Below are positions 41,960 through 52,951 of a DNA stretch of 64,000 nt, one piece after another. Every line of letters begins with the position of its first letter. The first letter of the stretch is position 1. A program made the position numbers and the translations under genes. Source of the stretch: Piliocolobus tephrosceles (lineage: Eukaryota > Chordata > Mammalia > Primates > Cercopithecidae); the NCBI RefSeq assembly GCF_002776525.5, contig NC_045437.1, forward strand, positions 136,014,797-136,078,796, written 5' to 3'. The notes beneath the pieces were generated by a model, which was not told the origin of the DNA, ran no database searches, and saw only the letters and a list, made by a program, of their open reading frames with translations.

Positions 41960-42185
41960 CCATATCCATCTGCTGATTCATCTAACAAACATTTATCAAG
42001 CACCGACTAAGTACCAGGAAACTGGGCTAAGTACTTGTTTGTTGTAACTCCGAGCAGACCTGTGAGGTCTCAATTATCATTGCCCTCATTTCACAGATGA
42101 GACAGAGGCAGTGGGAACTTGCCTATGGCAGTTGTAATTTGAACTCAGGTAGTGACTCCAGAGCCTGTTATTCTGATCCAACAGC
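41960..42185 (-). mobile_element. MIR SINE
   Basis: Antisense: CATTTATCAAGCACCGACTAAG, TGCCCTCATTTCACAGATGAG, CAGTTGTAATTTGAACTCAGG. Confidence 0.8.
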
Positions 42186-42239
42186 TGACAGTTGAGGGGG
42201 AAAGGTGGAGACATAAAACACAATTGTGAAGGGAAGATG

Positions 42240-42565
42240 TTCATTAAGAGAAGGGTGGTTAAGTCTGTGGAGGTATGGGCCCACTCTGGTATGCTGTGTG
42301 GTACTTAAACCGAACACAGTGGGTACTGATGCAGATGGGTCTCCTATGCATGCTATGAGGGAAAAAGCAAGGATGATACCAGTTATGCAAAATAAAATTC
42401 CACAAACAGTATCCTAGCTTTTTGATACACCAGGGATATATTTGTAAATGCACTGAAATGTGTCTGGAAGAAAGTACATTAAACAGTGGGGCAGGTTGTC
42501 AAGGGGATTAGTGTTCCATTGCCATGTTTTCAGTTTTTACAAGGAAAATGTGTGCGTAATTTTAC
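42240..42565 (+). mobile_element. Old L1 3' end
   Basis: CCAGTTATGCAAAATAAAATTCC, ACACCAGGGATATATTTGTAAATG, GTGTCTGGAAGAAAGTACATTAAACAG are typical of the old L1 3' UTR. Confidence 0.65.
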
Positions 42566-42579
42566 AAGAACAATCACCA

Positions 42580-42800
42580 TGATGTGGTGTATATGCTAAG
42601 AAAGAAGGGGAAGCCTAGAGTGCTGCAGGTGCCCAATCCAGTTGGAGGAAGTAGAAATCAGGGAAGGCTGGAGGAAGGGACTCTGAGCAGGATTTTGAAG
42701 AATGAGTACTATGAACCAGATAGAGATCTGGATAAAAATGTTCTAAGCAGCAGGAACAAACAGCATGTGCAAGGGCCCAGAAGGGTGATTGCACATGGTG
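42580..42800 (-). mobile_element. L2 LINE fragment
   Basis: GAGCAGGATTTTGAAGAATGAG, AGCAGGAACAAACAGCATGTGC and AAGGGCCCAGAAGG match antisense L2. Confidence 0.7.
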
Positions 42801-42821
42801 TCAGGGAGCACAAACCCAGCT

Positions 42822-42955
42822 CTTTCTAAAGTGTACCCCTGGGGGTATGTGAGTGTAAACTGCAGATTTCCGCACCTTGCTCCAGAATCCATGGTGGGCC
42901 TGGGGATTAGCATTTTGACAAACTCCTTAGGCACCCTGACTTTTGAGATCCCTGC
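42822..42955. mobile_element. MER5-like hAT fragment
   Basis: TTTCTAAAGTGTACCCCTGGGGG and CCTGGGGATTAGCATTTTGAC resemble short hAT non-autonomous elements. Confidence 0.45.
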
Positions 42956-42959
42956 CATG

Positions 42960-43065
42960 AGCTGAAAGGGCACTTGGAGATCATTTAGTTCAATTCCATC
43001 AGTAGGAGGAGACTGAGACCCAGAGAGAAGCAGGGACTTGCCAAAGGCTACAAGGCAGTCAGTGG
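42960..43065 (-). mobile_element. MIR SINE fragment
   Basis: GGAGACTGAGACCCAGAGAG and GGACTTGCCAAAGGCTACAAG are antisense MIR. Confidence 0.75.
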
Positions 43066-43254
43066 TTGCAATGGGACACTCCTGGACCACCTTACCCCAT
43101 CCTTCCTTTCCTAAACACACTTCCTGCATCAAAGTTCCTACTGTGGCACACTCACGGTCCCATTGAGATCACGGGGTCAGGGAGTGGTTTCCATGGTTTT
43201 ATTTGAGCTGCTGTTGTCACCCTGCATAGCGGCTCAGTCTGAGTCCCTGGGTAG

Positions 43255-43760
43255 TTAATAGGAATAATAAAAATAGCTATCATTTATTCATTGAGGACAT
43301 GTGATGAGCCCGGCATTTAGGTGCTGTCTACGGTTTATCTTATTTAGCATTCCTGAAAATCATATAGCGTAGGTATTGGTATTTTTTTTTTTTTTTTGAG
43401 ATGTCGTCTCACTCTGTCACCCAGGCTGGAGTGCAGTGGCGTGATCTCAGCTCACTGCAACCTCCGCCTCCCGGGTTCAAGCAATTCTCCTGCCTCAGCC
43501 TCGTGAGTAGCTGGGATTACAGATGCCCGCCACCAAGTCCAGCTAATTTTTTGTTATTTTTGGTACAGATGGGTTTTCACCATACTGGTCAGGCTGGTCT
43601 TGAACTCCTGACCTTGTGATCCACCTGCCTTGGCCTCCCATAGTGGCACTGGTATTTCTATCTCTATCTCACAATTGGAGGAGTTGAAGCTCAGAGCGGT
43701 CACGGCACTTGTCTGAGGTCACAGGGCTACAAGAGGCGGAGCTGTGATTTTCACCCAGGC
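43255..43760 (-). mobile_element. MIR SINE split by Alu
   Basis: MIR at 43255-43381 (TTCATTGAGGACATGTGATG) and 43646-43760 (GCTCAGAGCGGTCACGGCAC, GAGGTCACAGGGCTAC). Confidence 0.8.
43382..43645 (-). mobile_element. Alu in MIR
   Basis: Antisense copy missing its last bases (ends CTCCCATAGTG). ATTGGTATTTT before and ACTGGTATTTC after are likely the TSD. Confidence 0.94.
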
Positions 43761-43924
43761 TTTCCTCCTGTGCCCTGGGTGGTTCCCTGAATGTTGGCTA
43801 GGGGAGGAAGCATCCTTCTGCTACATCACATTTTTACCACCTAAATGTGATTAGCAAACCAAAGATTATTTCCAAGGAAACATAAAGGTGAATGATGAAA
43901 CGTGGCGACATGCAAAAAGCTCAG

Positions 43925-44030
43925 GATGTGGGTCAGAAGATTGAATAGCTCATCCTAGCTTTCTCACTAACTGGCTGTGTGACCTTGGGTGAGTTCCTCT
44001 GAGCCTCAGCTTTCTTGGAAAGGATTTCTA
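43925..44030 (+). mobile_element. MIR SINE fragment
   Basis: CTAACTGGCTGTGTGACCTTGGG and CTCTGAGCCTCAGCTTTC are the sense MIR core. Confidence 0.8.
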
Positions 44031-44722
44031 AACCCAGATAAGCTTAAGAATCACTGGCAGAACTTTGGCCCACAGATCACACAGCAGCTGGAGAGGGTGC
44101 AGTGACAAGCATGCTGGGCTGGGAGCCTGGAGTTCTGAATTCTTCTTTTAAAACAAGGCATGATTACTTACAGCAAAAGTTACCTTTTTTATGGTTCCAC
44201 AAGTATGGCCCTGCAAATTTGGATGAATGCTGAAGTCATGTAACCAACATCACAATCAAGACATAGAATAATTTAATTACCACCCAATTCCTGTGTCAGT
44301 CCTTCTGCCCACTCTCTTTAGTCCCCAAAGTTTTGCCTTTTGCAGATGTTCTGTACACAGAATAATAGAGTGTGTAGCCTTTTGAGTTTTCTTTCAGTCA
44401 GCATAATACATATAGTCAATGTTTATTGCTGAGTAGTGTTCCATTGTATGGAGGTACCAAGATTTGTTTATCCATTCACCAGCTGAGGGACATTTGGGTT
44501 CTTTTCCGTTCCTGCTGATTACAAATAAAGCTACTACAAACATTTATATACAGATTTTTGTGTGAATATAAATTTTCATTTCAGTTGGTAAATAAGTGAG
44601 TAGAAATGGGATTGCTGGGTTTTGTTATTATTATTCAAAGTAGGGCTATCACCCTCAAATCACCAAACACGTTGGGGCTAAGCATGAAAGGTCACCGGCC
44701 CTTAAGGAATGTCATTTCCTTT

Positions 44723-44996
44723 ATTTAAATTTGAGATGGAGTTTTGCTTTTGTCGCCCAGGCTGGAGTGCAGTGGCACGATCTCAGCTTACCGCAACTTC
44801 CACTTTCTGGTTTCAAGCGATTCTCCTGCCTCAGCCTCCCAAGTAGCTGGGATTATAGGCTCTCACCACCACGCCGGGCTAATTTTTGTATTTTTAGTAG
44901 AGACGGGGTTTCACCATGTTGGCCAGGCTGGTCTTGAACTCCTGACTTGGCCTTCTAAAGTGTAGGGATTACAGGTGTGAGCCACCACACCTGGGC
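44723..44996 (-). mobile_element. Alu
   Basis: Antisense copy. TSD AAGGAATGTCATTTC (44704-44718) and AAGGAATATCATTTC (44997-45011). It lacks part of the left arm. Confidence 0.95.
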
Positions 44997-45057
44997 AAGG
45001 AATATCATTTCTATTGTGCTCACTCCCCTTCCTGGCTGTCATGGCCCCATTACATGT

Positions 45058-45365
45058 TATTATTATTATTATTAGAGAGAGGGTCTTGCTCTGTCACCCA
45101 GGCTGCAGTATAGTGGCCAGATCCTGGCTCACTGTAACCCCAAACTCCTGGGCTCAGGAAACCCTCCCACCTCAGCCTCACGAGTAGCTGGGACTACAGG
45201 TGTGCACCATCATGCTTGGCTAATTTTTAATTTTTTTGTAGAGATGGCACTGGGGCAGTCTCACTGTGTTGCCCAGGCTGGTCTCAAACTCGTAGCCTCA
45301 AGTGATCCTACCACGTCGGCGGCCCACAGTTTTGGGATTACAGATGTGAGCACTACACCCAGCCT
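45058..45365 (-). mobile_element. Old Alu (AluJ-like)
   Basis: Diverged antisense dimer with a (TTA)n tail side. Confidence 0.9.
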
Positions 45366-45528
45366 TCTGGGGTTTTACTGTAAGTATGTTTAACTTTATA
45401 AGAAATTGTGAGACTGTAATCCAAAGTGCCTGCACCAGTTTGCGTTCCCACCAGCAATCCATCAGAGTTCTAGTTGCTCTGCATCGCCATCAGCACTTGG
45501 TATTGTTGGCTTTCTTTTCCCATTTTAG

Positions 45529-45530
<2 letters not shown>

Positions 45531-45559
<29 letters not shown>

Positions 45560-45835
45560 GAGACAGGGTTTCGTTCTTGTTGTCTAGGCTGGAGTGCAAT
45601 TGTGTGATCTTGTCTCACTGCAACCTCTGCCTCCTGGGTTCAAGTGATTCTCCTGCCTCAGCCTTCCAAGTAGCTGGGATTACAGGCATGCGCCATGATG
45701 CCCTGCCAATTTTGCCATGGAGATGGGGGTTTCTCCATGTTGGTCAGGCTGGTCTCGAACTCCCAACCTCAGGTGATCCACCTACCTCACCCTCCCAAAG
45801 TGCTGGGATTATAGGCGTGAGCCACCGTGTCTGGC
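45531..45835 (-). mobile_element. Alu in L1 with perfect TSD
   Basis: TSD CCCATTTTAGTC at 45519-45530 and 45836-45847. The T tract is about 29 long. Confidence 0.97.
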
Positions 45836-46171
45836 CCCATTTTAGTCATTCTAATAAATTCGTAGTGGTATCTCATTATTATCTTAATTTGCATTTCCCT
45901 AATGACTAATCGCAAGCCTCTTTGCAAGTGCTTATTTACCATTCATACATTTTCTTTGGCGAAGTGTATGTCAAGTTTTTTGACCATTTAGAAATTTGAT
46001 TGTTTTTGTATTACTGATTTTTGCAAGTTCTTTATGTATGTTCGATACAACTTATATATCAGATATATGACTTGTAAATATTTCTCAGTATGTGGCTTGT
46101 TTTCTTTTATCCTCTTAACAATGTCCTTCAAAGGACAGAAGTTTTTAATTTCAATAAAGTCCATCGATTTC

Positions 46172-46469
46172 ATTTTTTTTTTTTTGAGACAAAGTCTCAC
46201 TGTGTTGCCCAGTCTATAATGCAGTGGCACAAATTTTGGCTCACTGCAACCTCTGACTCCCAGGTTCAAGTGATTCTCGTGCCTCAGTCTCCCAAGTAGC
46301 TGGGACTACAGGAGTGCGCCACCATGCCTGGCTAATTTTTAGTAGTTTTAGTAGAGATGGAGTTTTACCATGTTGGTCAGGCTGGTCTTGAACTCCTAAC
46401 CTCAAATGATCCACTTGCCTTGGCTTCCCAAAGTGCTGAGATTACAGGCGTTAGCCACCGTGGCTGGCC
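46172..46469 (-). mobile_element. Alu in L1
   Basis: Full-length antisense copy. Target words ATCGATTTCA and ATCAATTTCA flank it. Confidence 0.95.
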
Positions 46470-46549
46470 CAGTTTATCAATTTCAGAAAACAGATTGTGC
46501 TTTTGGTGTTATGTCTGACAACTCCTCACCTAGGAGATCTGAACTTTTG

Positions 46550-46640
46550 ACATGGGTCTACCACCAACTAGCAGTGTGATTTTGAGCAAGCGACTCTCTG
46601 AACTTCTTTATCTCCAACTTACAAAGACAGAGCTGGAATA
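46550..46640 (+). mobile_element. MIR SINE fragment
   Basis: CTAGCAGTGTGATTTTGAGC and AACTTCTTTATCTCCAACTTAC are sense MIR-like. Confidence 0.65.
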
Positions 46641-46689
46641 GGGGTCTCTAAGAACGTGTTCAACTCTGCTATTTTAAGTTTAAATAACA

Positions 46690-46930
46690 TCCTAAGAATA
46701 ATCATTTTAGAGACCCTATAATAAGAATAACTATACCTCCCATTTTATGAGTATTTAACAATGACAAGGCATAGCGGCCCCAGGCTTTAGTGCATGATCT
46801 CCTCATTCTCACTTCTTTGCCCAGGAGTAAGTACTATTATTATTCACATTTCGCAGTGGAAGACACAGAGGTCAATTGTCTAAGGGCACCTACTGTTCAG
46901 AGCAGAGTTGGATTCAAACACTGGCAATCT
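46690..46930 (-). mobile_element. MIR SINE
   Basis: TTCACATTTCGCAGTGGAAG, CAATTGTCTAAGGGCACCTAC and GCAGAGTTGGATTCAAACAC. Confidence 0.8.
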
Positions 46931-48271
46931 AAGTGGTGGTGGCGGTGATGACAATAGTGTGATCATAGGTGAAGGGTACGATTTGAACTGGCTGATTAGT
47001 TTGAGAAGGATGGGGATGAGCAGAGGGTGGGAAGATACGCGCCCCCTCCTCGTGAGAAGGAAGGCGGCGCGGAGGGACAGGGGCGGGGATTTGCTGGCGG
47101 AAATTTACAGCCCTTAAGTTCATAAAATTCTTGCGTCCCCGTTTGTCAGTGGGGCCCTTCCCAACTCCCTCCCTTGATGGCTTCAAAAGGATCCACCTGA
47201 GCCCTTAGTACCAAAGTGCGGGGGAAGTTATGGGAGCTGGGATGGAAACCGGACGGGCTCGCTGTGCGTCAAGGCCAGGCCGTGCTCATGTGTGTGTGTT
47301 CTCGGACTGTGTGTACACGCGGGTGTGCGGCCCGTCCGCGGCTCGGCAGAAGTCTCCTTCTGTAAGGGCGCTGCTCTCCAGCGTGGGGAGGCAGGGGGGC
47401 AAATAATGGTGACAGTGTCTGTGCCGGGGGCGAGTGTGACTGAGATTGGCGTGCCTGTGTGTGTCGTCAGAACTGTTCTATTTTATTAATTCAATACATT
47501 TCATTTTCCTTTTTAAAACAGTATTTATTTTACTTATTTAACACATAGTCATGTGCCCGGGGCTTGGAATCCAGGGGCTGGGGCACGCAGTCCAGGCTCT
47601 GTCCTCTCTCCAGGAGGTGACGCTGAGGGGATGGGGAGGGTTGAGGGGAGAAACATTAAGCAAATCAAACTAGAAAACAAAACCAAACACCCAGGAACCT
47701 GCTGGGCGCGTGGGCGTGGGTATGGGTCCGGGAGTTTGTGCGCCTGGCAAGTGAAACGGGGGTCGGAGCACCTGCTCTGCCCTGCTCCGTGGGCGCCCGT
47801 GGCAGAGCCGGTCCCGTCCCTCAGAGGGCATTTATTTCCTGGCTCCCCCGGCTCTCGGGAAGCCCCCGAACCCTGCTAACGGGCAGAGGGGGACTGCCGT
47901 GTCCAAGTTACAGATGCGAAGGTCCGGCCCGCGGCGGCGGGGGTTGGGGTTGGGGCTCGTCCCGCATGCTGCAGGGTGGGAGCTGGGGCAGGGCTGAGGC
48001 TGGCACTCGGGGCTCTGGAGTCCTTCACCCCAGGACGGCAGGGTGCGTCATTCTCCCACTGGACCAGCAGGTGACGCTGGAGGCCAGGGCTACGCAGGCC
48101 CGGGCGCTTTGGGTTCTGGAGAAAGAGGGCAAACATCGCAGCTGCAGTTAGGAGCTCTCGCAGTGCTTGGGACCATGTGCTCGGGCCTTTCACGATGAAC
48201 TTGTTCACGCCCCCCCACCCTCCATGGTCTTGTTTATTATTCTATAACTTAGGCTTAGGGATGATTTTTTA
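46931..48271. promoter_or_regulatory. Third CpG-rich block (1.3 kb)
   Basis: Repeat-free and GC-rich, with CpG runs (ACGCGGGTGTGCGGCCCGTCCGCGG near 47320; GGTCCGGCCCGCGGCGGCGG near 47930). A short non-CpG AT-rich break at 47480-47540 divides it. GT-rich words lie near 47290-47320. Several overlapping frames are open on both strands, as expected from base composition. I recognise no protein. A CpG island for an unannotated promoter is the likeliest role. Confidence 0.5.
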
Positions 48272-48557
48272 TTTTTTATGAGACGGAGTCTCACTCTGCC
48301 GCCAGGCTGGCGTGCAGTGGCGCGATCACCGCTCACTGCAAACTCCCGCTCCCGGGTTCAAGCGATTCTCCTGCCTCAGCCTCCCAAGTAGCTGGGACTA
48401 CAGGCGCCCGCCACCATGCCCAGCTAATGTTTGTATTTTTAGTGAAATGGGGTTTTACCATGTTAGCCAAAATGATCTTGATCTCTTGACCTTGTGATCC
48501 CCCGACCTTGGCCTCCCAAAGTGCTGGGATTACAGGCGTGAGCCACTGCACTCGGCC
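48272..48557 (-). mobile_element. Alu
   Basis: Antisense copy with a deletion of a few bases in the linker (TTTTTAGTGAAATGGGG). Confidence 0.95.
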
Positions 48558-49290
48558 TTAAGTAGCTTTCTTATGGTCACCCAGTTTGTGCCTAGCAGGA
48601 ACATGGCCCAAGTCCAGTTCAGAGTGAGCGAAATAAAGCTCTTGCTGTAGGAAAGGGGAAGAAGGGCTGAGGGTTGCCTGGGAGTGTTCTGGAGGCATGC
48701 TAGGAGCTGGTCTCTGACCCTGCTTGGTGGGAGCTGAGGGCAGACCTGCACCTGCTGCAGGAGGTGGTGCTGGCAGGACCAGCAGGGGTCTGAAGCCAGC
48801 CCAAGGCTCCTCCATTTTGGGCCTCCCTGGTCTTCAGCATAACCCACCTGGGAGTCTTGGGCTTGGGGAGGAGGGGAGGTGCCCTGCTGCTCCCAGCCCT
48901 CCACAGCCAGGCCACCTGTCCTCTTCTCATGATCTTGTAGTTCCTTGCCCCGGCAGGTGTACCTGATTACCAATGTCCCAGCTCAGCTCCTCTGGGAAGC
49001 CTTCCCTTCCACTGGAGGGGCAGGTTAGGCAGCCATCTCTGTAACAAGCTCCCTGAGAGTTCTAACACGGGCAGGCAGGGAACCACCTTGTCCAAATCAG
49101 CTCTCGGCTTGCAGCTGAAACCAGCAGTGTTGCTTGTCTTTCCAAACCCACCTATGCAATCTGCTCTCTCACAATAGGAAGAATGTGGCTCCTTGGGCAG
49201 GGATCCTGGCTTAGCCACCCTCTATCCCTCTACCCCAAGCCTGGCTGAGAACCCAGGAGGGTGGTTTGACAGATCTACCACCCTCATCCT
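48558..49290. other. Single-copy block
   Basis: Starts with a possible antisense MIR scrap (TTTCTTATGGTCACCCAG). The rest is unique, GC-moderate and without recognisable exon. Confidence 0.4.
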
Positions 49291-49294
49291 TTCC

Positions 49295-49850
49295 TTCTAC
49301 AAATTACTACTGAGCCCCCTTTATGCACCAGGCTCTGTCTGAAGTGCTGAGGAGAGAATCTCAGCTCACTTCTTCATGGCAGAGGCAGATGAATAGCAGA
49401 AAATATTACGATACGAATAAGATACGAATGTCAGCCTCTGATTATAAAATTAAACAGGAAAAATGAGAGTGGCACAGTGGGGTGGGTAGGGGATGACCTT
49501 ACAAATGTGGCCAGGGAAGGCATCTCTGGGATGTGATCTTTAAGAAGAGACCTGCAGGAGGTGCCTTTTGAAGATATGGGAAGGGGGTTCCAGGTACAGG
49601 AAGAGCCATTGCCAAAGTCTCAGGGCAAGAGCGAATGAGGAAGGAAGGGGTTTGGAAGGGAAGGCAGGCAGGCAGGCAGGCGAAGCTGGAGCATCCCAGA
49701 GCCAGGGCTGAGATCAGAAAGGAGGGCAGCGCCTGATGGGTGGGGCAAGATCTGGGTTTCATTTTAGACACAGAGGCAGTCCCCTGAAGGGTTCTAAGTA
49801 GGAGAGTGAGGTATTCTCATTTAGTTTTAATCTCTCCGGCTGCTAGTGAG
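49295..49850 (-). mobile_element. L2 LINE, long copy
   Basis: Antisense L2 in order: TTATGCACCAGGCTCTGTCTG, GGCCAGGGAAGGCATCTCTG, GGGGTTCCAGGTACAGGAAG, GGGTTTCATTTTAGACACAG, GGGTTCTAAGTAGGAGAGTG. A (GGCA)n run lies at about 49664-49682. Confidence 0.8.
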
Positions 49851-49859
49851 TCCCTCCCT

Positions 49860-50340
49860 AAAGTTCCCCTTCCCCCCTTCCCAGCAATCTAACCCACAGC
49901 TGAGAACCCGGGAGCATAACTGGTAGCCAGGGCTGCTGACCCTGGCCCAGGGTCTGCAGGGTTAATCCCGGGGGCCTGGAGCGGCCCCTGATTAGCAGGC
50001 CCTGCCACTCCCTGCTGATAAACTCTCAGGCAGGAAGAGGCAAGACTCATCCGGTAGCAAAGTGGAGAAACCAAAGCTGGAGAGGAGGGGGGCTCCAGGA
50101 GCACCTTTGGAGGGCTCTCTTACCCTTTTGGAGGTGGTGAGTTCCCTAGGTGAAAGCCCTCTGGTTTTATCCCTCATTTGACATTTCACAGCCACTCTTA
50201 TAGTCAGGGCCTGGTGTGGATTTTATGGGCCCCTGTAAGGAAGAGAAAACAAAATTAGGTGCAGGGCTTTAGAAGGGCCATGTGTACATGAGGTCCCCTG
50301 ATACCTAAGCTTCACTAGCTCCATGGTAATTGTCCATCTC
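49860..50340. promoter_or_regulatory. Repeat-free block with homeodomain/GATA motifs
   Basis: In 49955-50030 lie GGTTAATCCC, CTGATTAGC and CTGATAAAC within 75 bases, in otherwise GC-rich unique DNA. A regulatory role is inference only. Confidence 0.35.
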
Positions 50341-50349
50341 TAATTTTCC

Positions 50350-50480
50350 ATCAGGGAATAAGCCCTGTATACAGATGAGGAAGTTGAGGCTCTGAGAGCC
50401 TGAAAGGGATATAGAAAACAGAAGGGTTTCTGCTGCAATTTCTTATCCCCCAGCCCAGAGCTCATTCTACCACCCAACCC
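50350..50480 (-). mobile_element. MIR SINE fragment
   Basis: ACAGATGAGGAAGTTGAGGC, TCTGAGAGCCTGAAAGGG and CAGAGCTCATTCTACCACCC. Confidence 0.7.
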
Positions 50481-50690
50481 ATCTAAAAATCCAGTTGTCC
50501 CTTCTCCTTGCAGACCTGCTCCCACCCCCAGGCTCAGGCCACAAGGAAGGGTAGCATGGGGCATGGTGGAGATGGGTGGGCCGGTGGTGACCTGAAGAGG
50601 GAAAGGGCTCAGCATGAAGCAGCATCCCTACTGGGGACAGGATCCTGGGTGACCAGGAATCCATCTGCCTACCAGACATTCCAAACCACA

Positions 50691-50872
50691 TTTTTTTTTT
50701 TTTTTTTTTTAGACAAAGTTTTTTGTTCTGCTTGCCCAAGCTGGAGTGCAATGGCTCAGTTTTGGCTCACCGCAACCTCTGCCTCCTGGGTTAAAGCAAT
50801 CCTGTTGCAGTGGGCTGAGATCGCGCTACTGCACTCCAGCCTGGGTGACAGAGTGAGACTCCATCTCAAAAA

Positions 50873-50915
<43 letters not shown>

Positions 50916-51116
50916 AGCAATCCTCTTGTCTCAGCCTCTCAAGTAGCTGGGATTACAGGCACCTGCCACCATGCCCGGCTAATTTTTGAATTTTCAGTAG
51001 AGATGGGGGTCTCACATGTTGGCTAGGCTGGTCTTGAACTCCTGACCTCAGGTGATCTGCCCGCCTCAGCCTCCCAAAGTACTGGGATTACAGGCATGAG
51101 CCACTGCACCTGGCCC
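50691..51116 (-). mobile_element. Outer Alu with inverted Alu insert
   Basis: The outer antisense copy occupies 50691-50808 and 50912-51116. TSD CCAAACCACA is exact at 50681-50690 and 51117-51126. Confidence 0.94.
50814..50915 (+). mobile_element. 5'-truncated Alu nested in inverted orientation
   Basis: Only the last 60 or so bases of an Alu plus an (AAAT)n tail at 50871-50915. TSD AAAGCAATCCTGTTG before and AAAGCAATCCTCTTG after. Confidence 0.93.
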
Positions 51117-51132
51117 CCAAACCACACATTCT

Positions 51133-51325
51133 GAACCACCTAGAGGTCAGAGCAGCAGCTCTAGGATCTGGCTGAAGATCAGAATCCCTGGGAATTTGTT
51201 AAAATGCAATCCTTGGGCTCTAATCCAAACCTGCAGAATGAGAATTGCCTGGGGTGGGACCAGAAATTTGGGCATTGAACACACTTTCCAGGTTCTTCTT
51301 TAGCAGAGCTAGGCTGGAACCCCTG
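51133..51325. mobile_element. MER5A-like hAT fragment
   Basis: CAGAATCCCTGGGAATTTGTTAAAATGCA and CCTGCAGAATGAGAATTGCC are typical of MER5A-type elements. Confidence 0.7.
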
Positions 51326-51329
51326 ATTT

Positions 51330-51639
51330 AACCATCAGCCCTGCCTCCTGGGGCTCTGCCTACCTGTGCGAGGGTGGGTCCCCAGGAGTTATCAGGGACA
51401 AAGGAATCCCCTTGTCCTGGCAGGGGTGAATGTGAGTGTCTAGGGCTAACTGCTCACATGATAACATGGCAGTCTCAGCTCTGGCCAGCATGACTCTGGG
51501 AAGACGAGGACAAGACCCAGGGTTTGGTGGGGATGGGCTTTGCCAGGGCATGAATTAACCCTCTAGTGCTTCTAGGGGAGCCGTCTCCAGGTCTCTCTTC
51601 CCTCACCTCTAGAATGGAGTTGAGGAGGCCTGACATGAG
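51330..51639. other. Single-copy spacer
   Basis: Unique sequence, no repeat or gene seen. Confidence 0.4.
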
Positions 51640-51870
51640 AATTATTAAAGCACTTAGGATCCTTCTGGCAACCTTTAGAGAAGCTATGCTGTGTGCCAAC
51701 ACAGTCCTGGAGGGAAGAAAGACACATTCCTGATGACAGACAAGGAAGCTAGGGTCCTGAGAGGTTGGGTAACTTGTCTGAGATTACCCAACTAGAAACT
51801 GGCAAGACTGAAATTTGAACTCAGGGTGGTCTGATTTCAGGGCATGTCATTTTTAGGCCATGCTGTCTTG
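51640..51870 (-). mobile_element. MIR SINE
   Basis: GACAGACAAGGAAGCTAGGGTC, GGTTGGGTAACTTGTCTGAG and ATTTGAACTCAGGGTGGTCTG. Confidence 0.8.
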
Positions 51871-52124
51871 TTTGGCTCCCTTTTCATTTCCTGTCGTCAT
51901 TTCACTCAGTGGTATTCACTGAGCACCTCCTTTGTGCCAGTGGAGAGCTGGCACCTCCACCCCACCTTTCTGCAGTGAGGTTGGATAAGGCACGAGGTGG
52001 CAGTCCTCTGGAAACTGTAAAGTACTCTCTGGCCATGGAGGATTCTTCTCAACCATGTGGCTCAGCTCTCTCTGTGCTTTCTTCACAGTCTAACTGGGCT
52101 GGGAGAGGGCTGTCTCTGGCTGAG
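51871..52124. other. Single-copy spacer
   Basis: Contains GGTATTCACTGAGCACCTCC near 51911, a MIR/L2-like phrase; otherwise unique. Confidence 0.4.
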
Positions 52125-52315
52125 AGAACCTCAAACTTCAAGATGTATGAGGGCTACCTGGGAGCTTGTTAAAATGCAGATTGGAACCACTCCCAGAGAT
52201 TCCAATTCAGTTGGTCTGGGCTGGGCCTCGGGCTATGCATTTTTGACAACTATCTAGATTGTCTGCTGCAGGTGGTTTGAGCATTGCACTTTAAGATATG
52301 GTACACTATAATAGA
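52125..52315. mobile_element. MER5A-like hAT fragment
   Basis: GGGAGCTTGTTAAAATGCAGA, CCAGAGATTCCAATTCAGTTG and GGGCCTCGGGCTATGCATTTT. Confidence 0.75.
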
Positions 52316-52951
52316 AAGACTAAAGCCAGAAGAAAGGCATAGTGATCATCTGGCAGCCCAAGTCTTAGATGATGAAAGTTAAGGACTTTCTTCTTGGGAA
52401 AATGCATAAACTCACCTATATCCAAGATTTTGAAGTTTGTGGAAATCTTGGGTTCCCGAAGTTCAGCCATGCAATTGTGGATCCTCAGACCCCAACTTAA
52501 TAACCCCTGATCTCCATGCTAGGCTCACAGGTCACCTGGGCAATGAAGGCCCCCAGGCCTCCCAACAAAGTTGCTTCTCATCTGTGTTCCTGCAACACAG
52601 TAAGAACTCAACTCCATCAGAGCTGTGGTTTACCCTGTTTACGCCTCTCGCCCTGGACTGTGGGGCATGTGGAAGCCATTTTCCTCCGCCTTCCTGGCAC
52701 AAACTAGGGTTATACTGCCCTGTCCCCTTTGAGGTTAGACATATCCATGTGATTATTTTAACCATGAAATGTTAGCAGTAGAAATTATAAGCCAGTGTGT
52801 GAGTCCCCAAGTTTGCTTCACCTTGCCACAGTGATCTTGAAAATGTGTCAAGGTGGAGGGTCCATCAGCCCCTGTCCCTGAGTCACTAGGTGAACAGAAA
52901 CTCATGTTGACCTGTGTTGGACATGCAGTGTGAGTAAGAAATAAACCTGGG
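52316..52951. other. Single-copy block
   Basis: No recognisable repeat or gene. Short frames on both strands are not supported. Confidence 0.4.

Larger units (their letters stand above)
44150..46545 (-). mobile_element. L1 ORF2 3' end and 3' UTR, broken by four Alus
   Basis: L1 pieces at 44150-44622, 45375-45530, 45836-46171 and 46470-46545. Antisense words include GTGTTCCATTGTATGGAGG, TGTTTATCCATTCACCAGC, GTTCCCACCAGCAATCCATC, TAATTTGCATTTCCCTAATG and AGTTTTTAATTTCAATAAAGTCC. Reverse-transcriptase domains upstream are absent, so the copy is 5' truncated and inactive. The segment 44623-44722 plus 44997-45057 is not L1. Confidence 0.85.

Noticed and set aside
47553..48208. Several 100+ codon frames in the third CpG block
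   Set aside because: Open on both strands simultaneously, as expected from high GC; no start context or splice structure convincing enough to call a gene.
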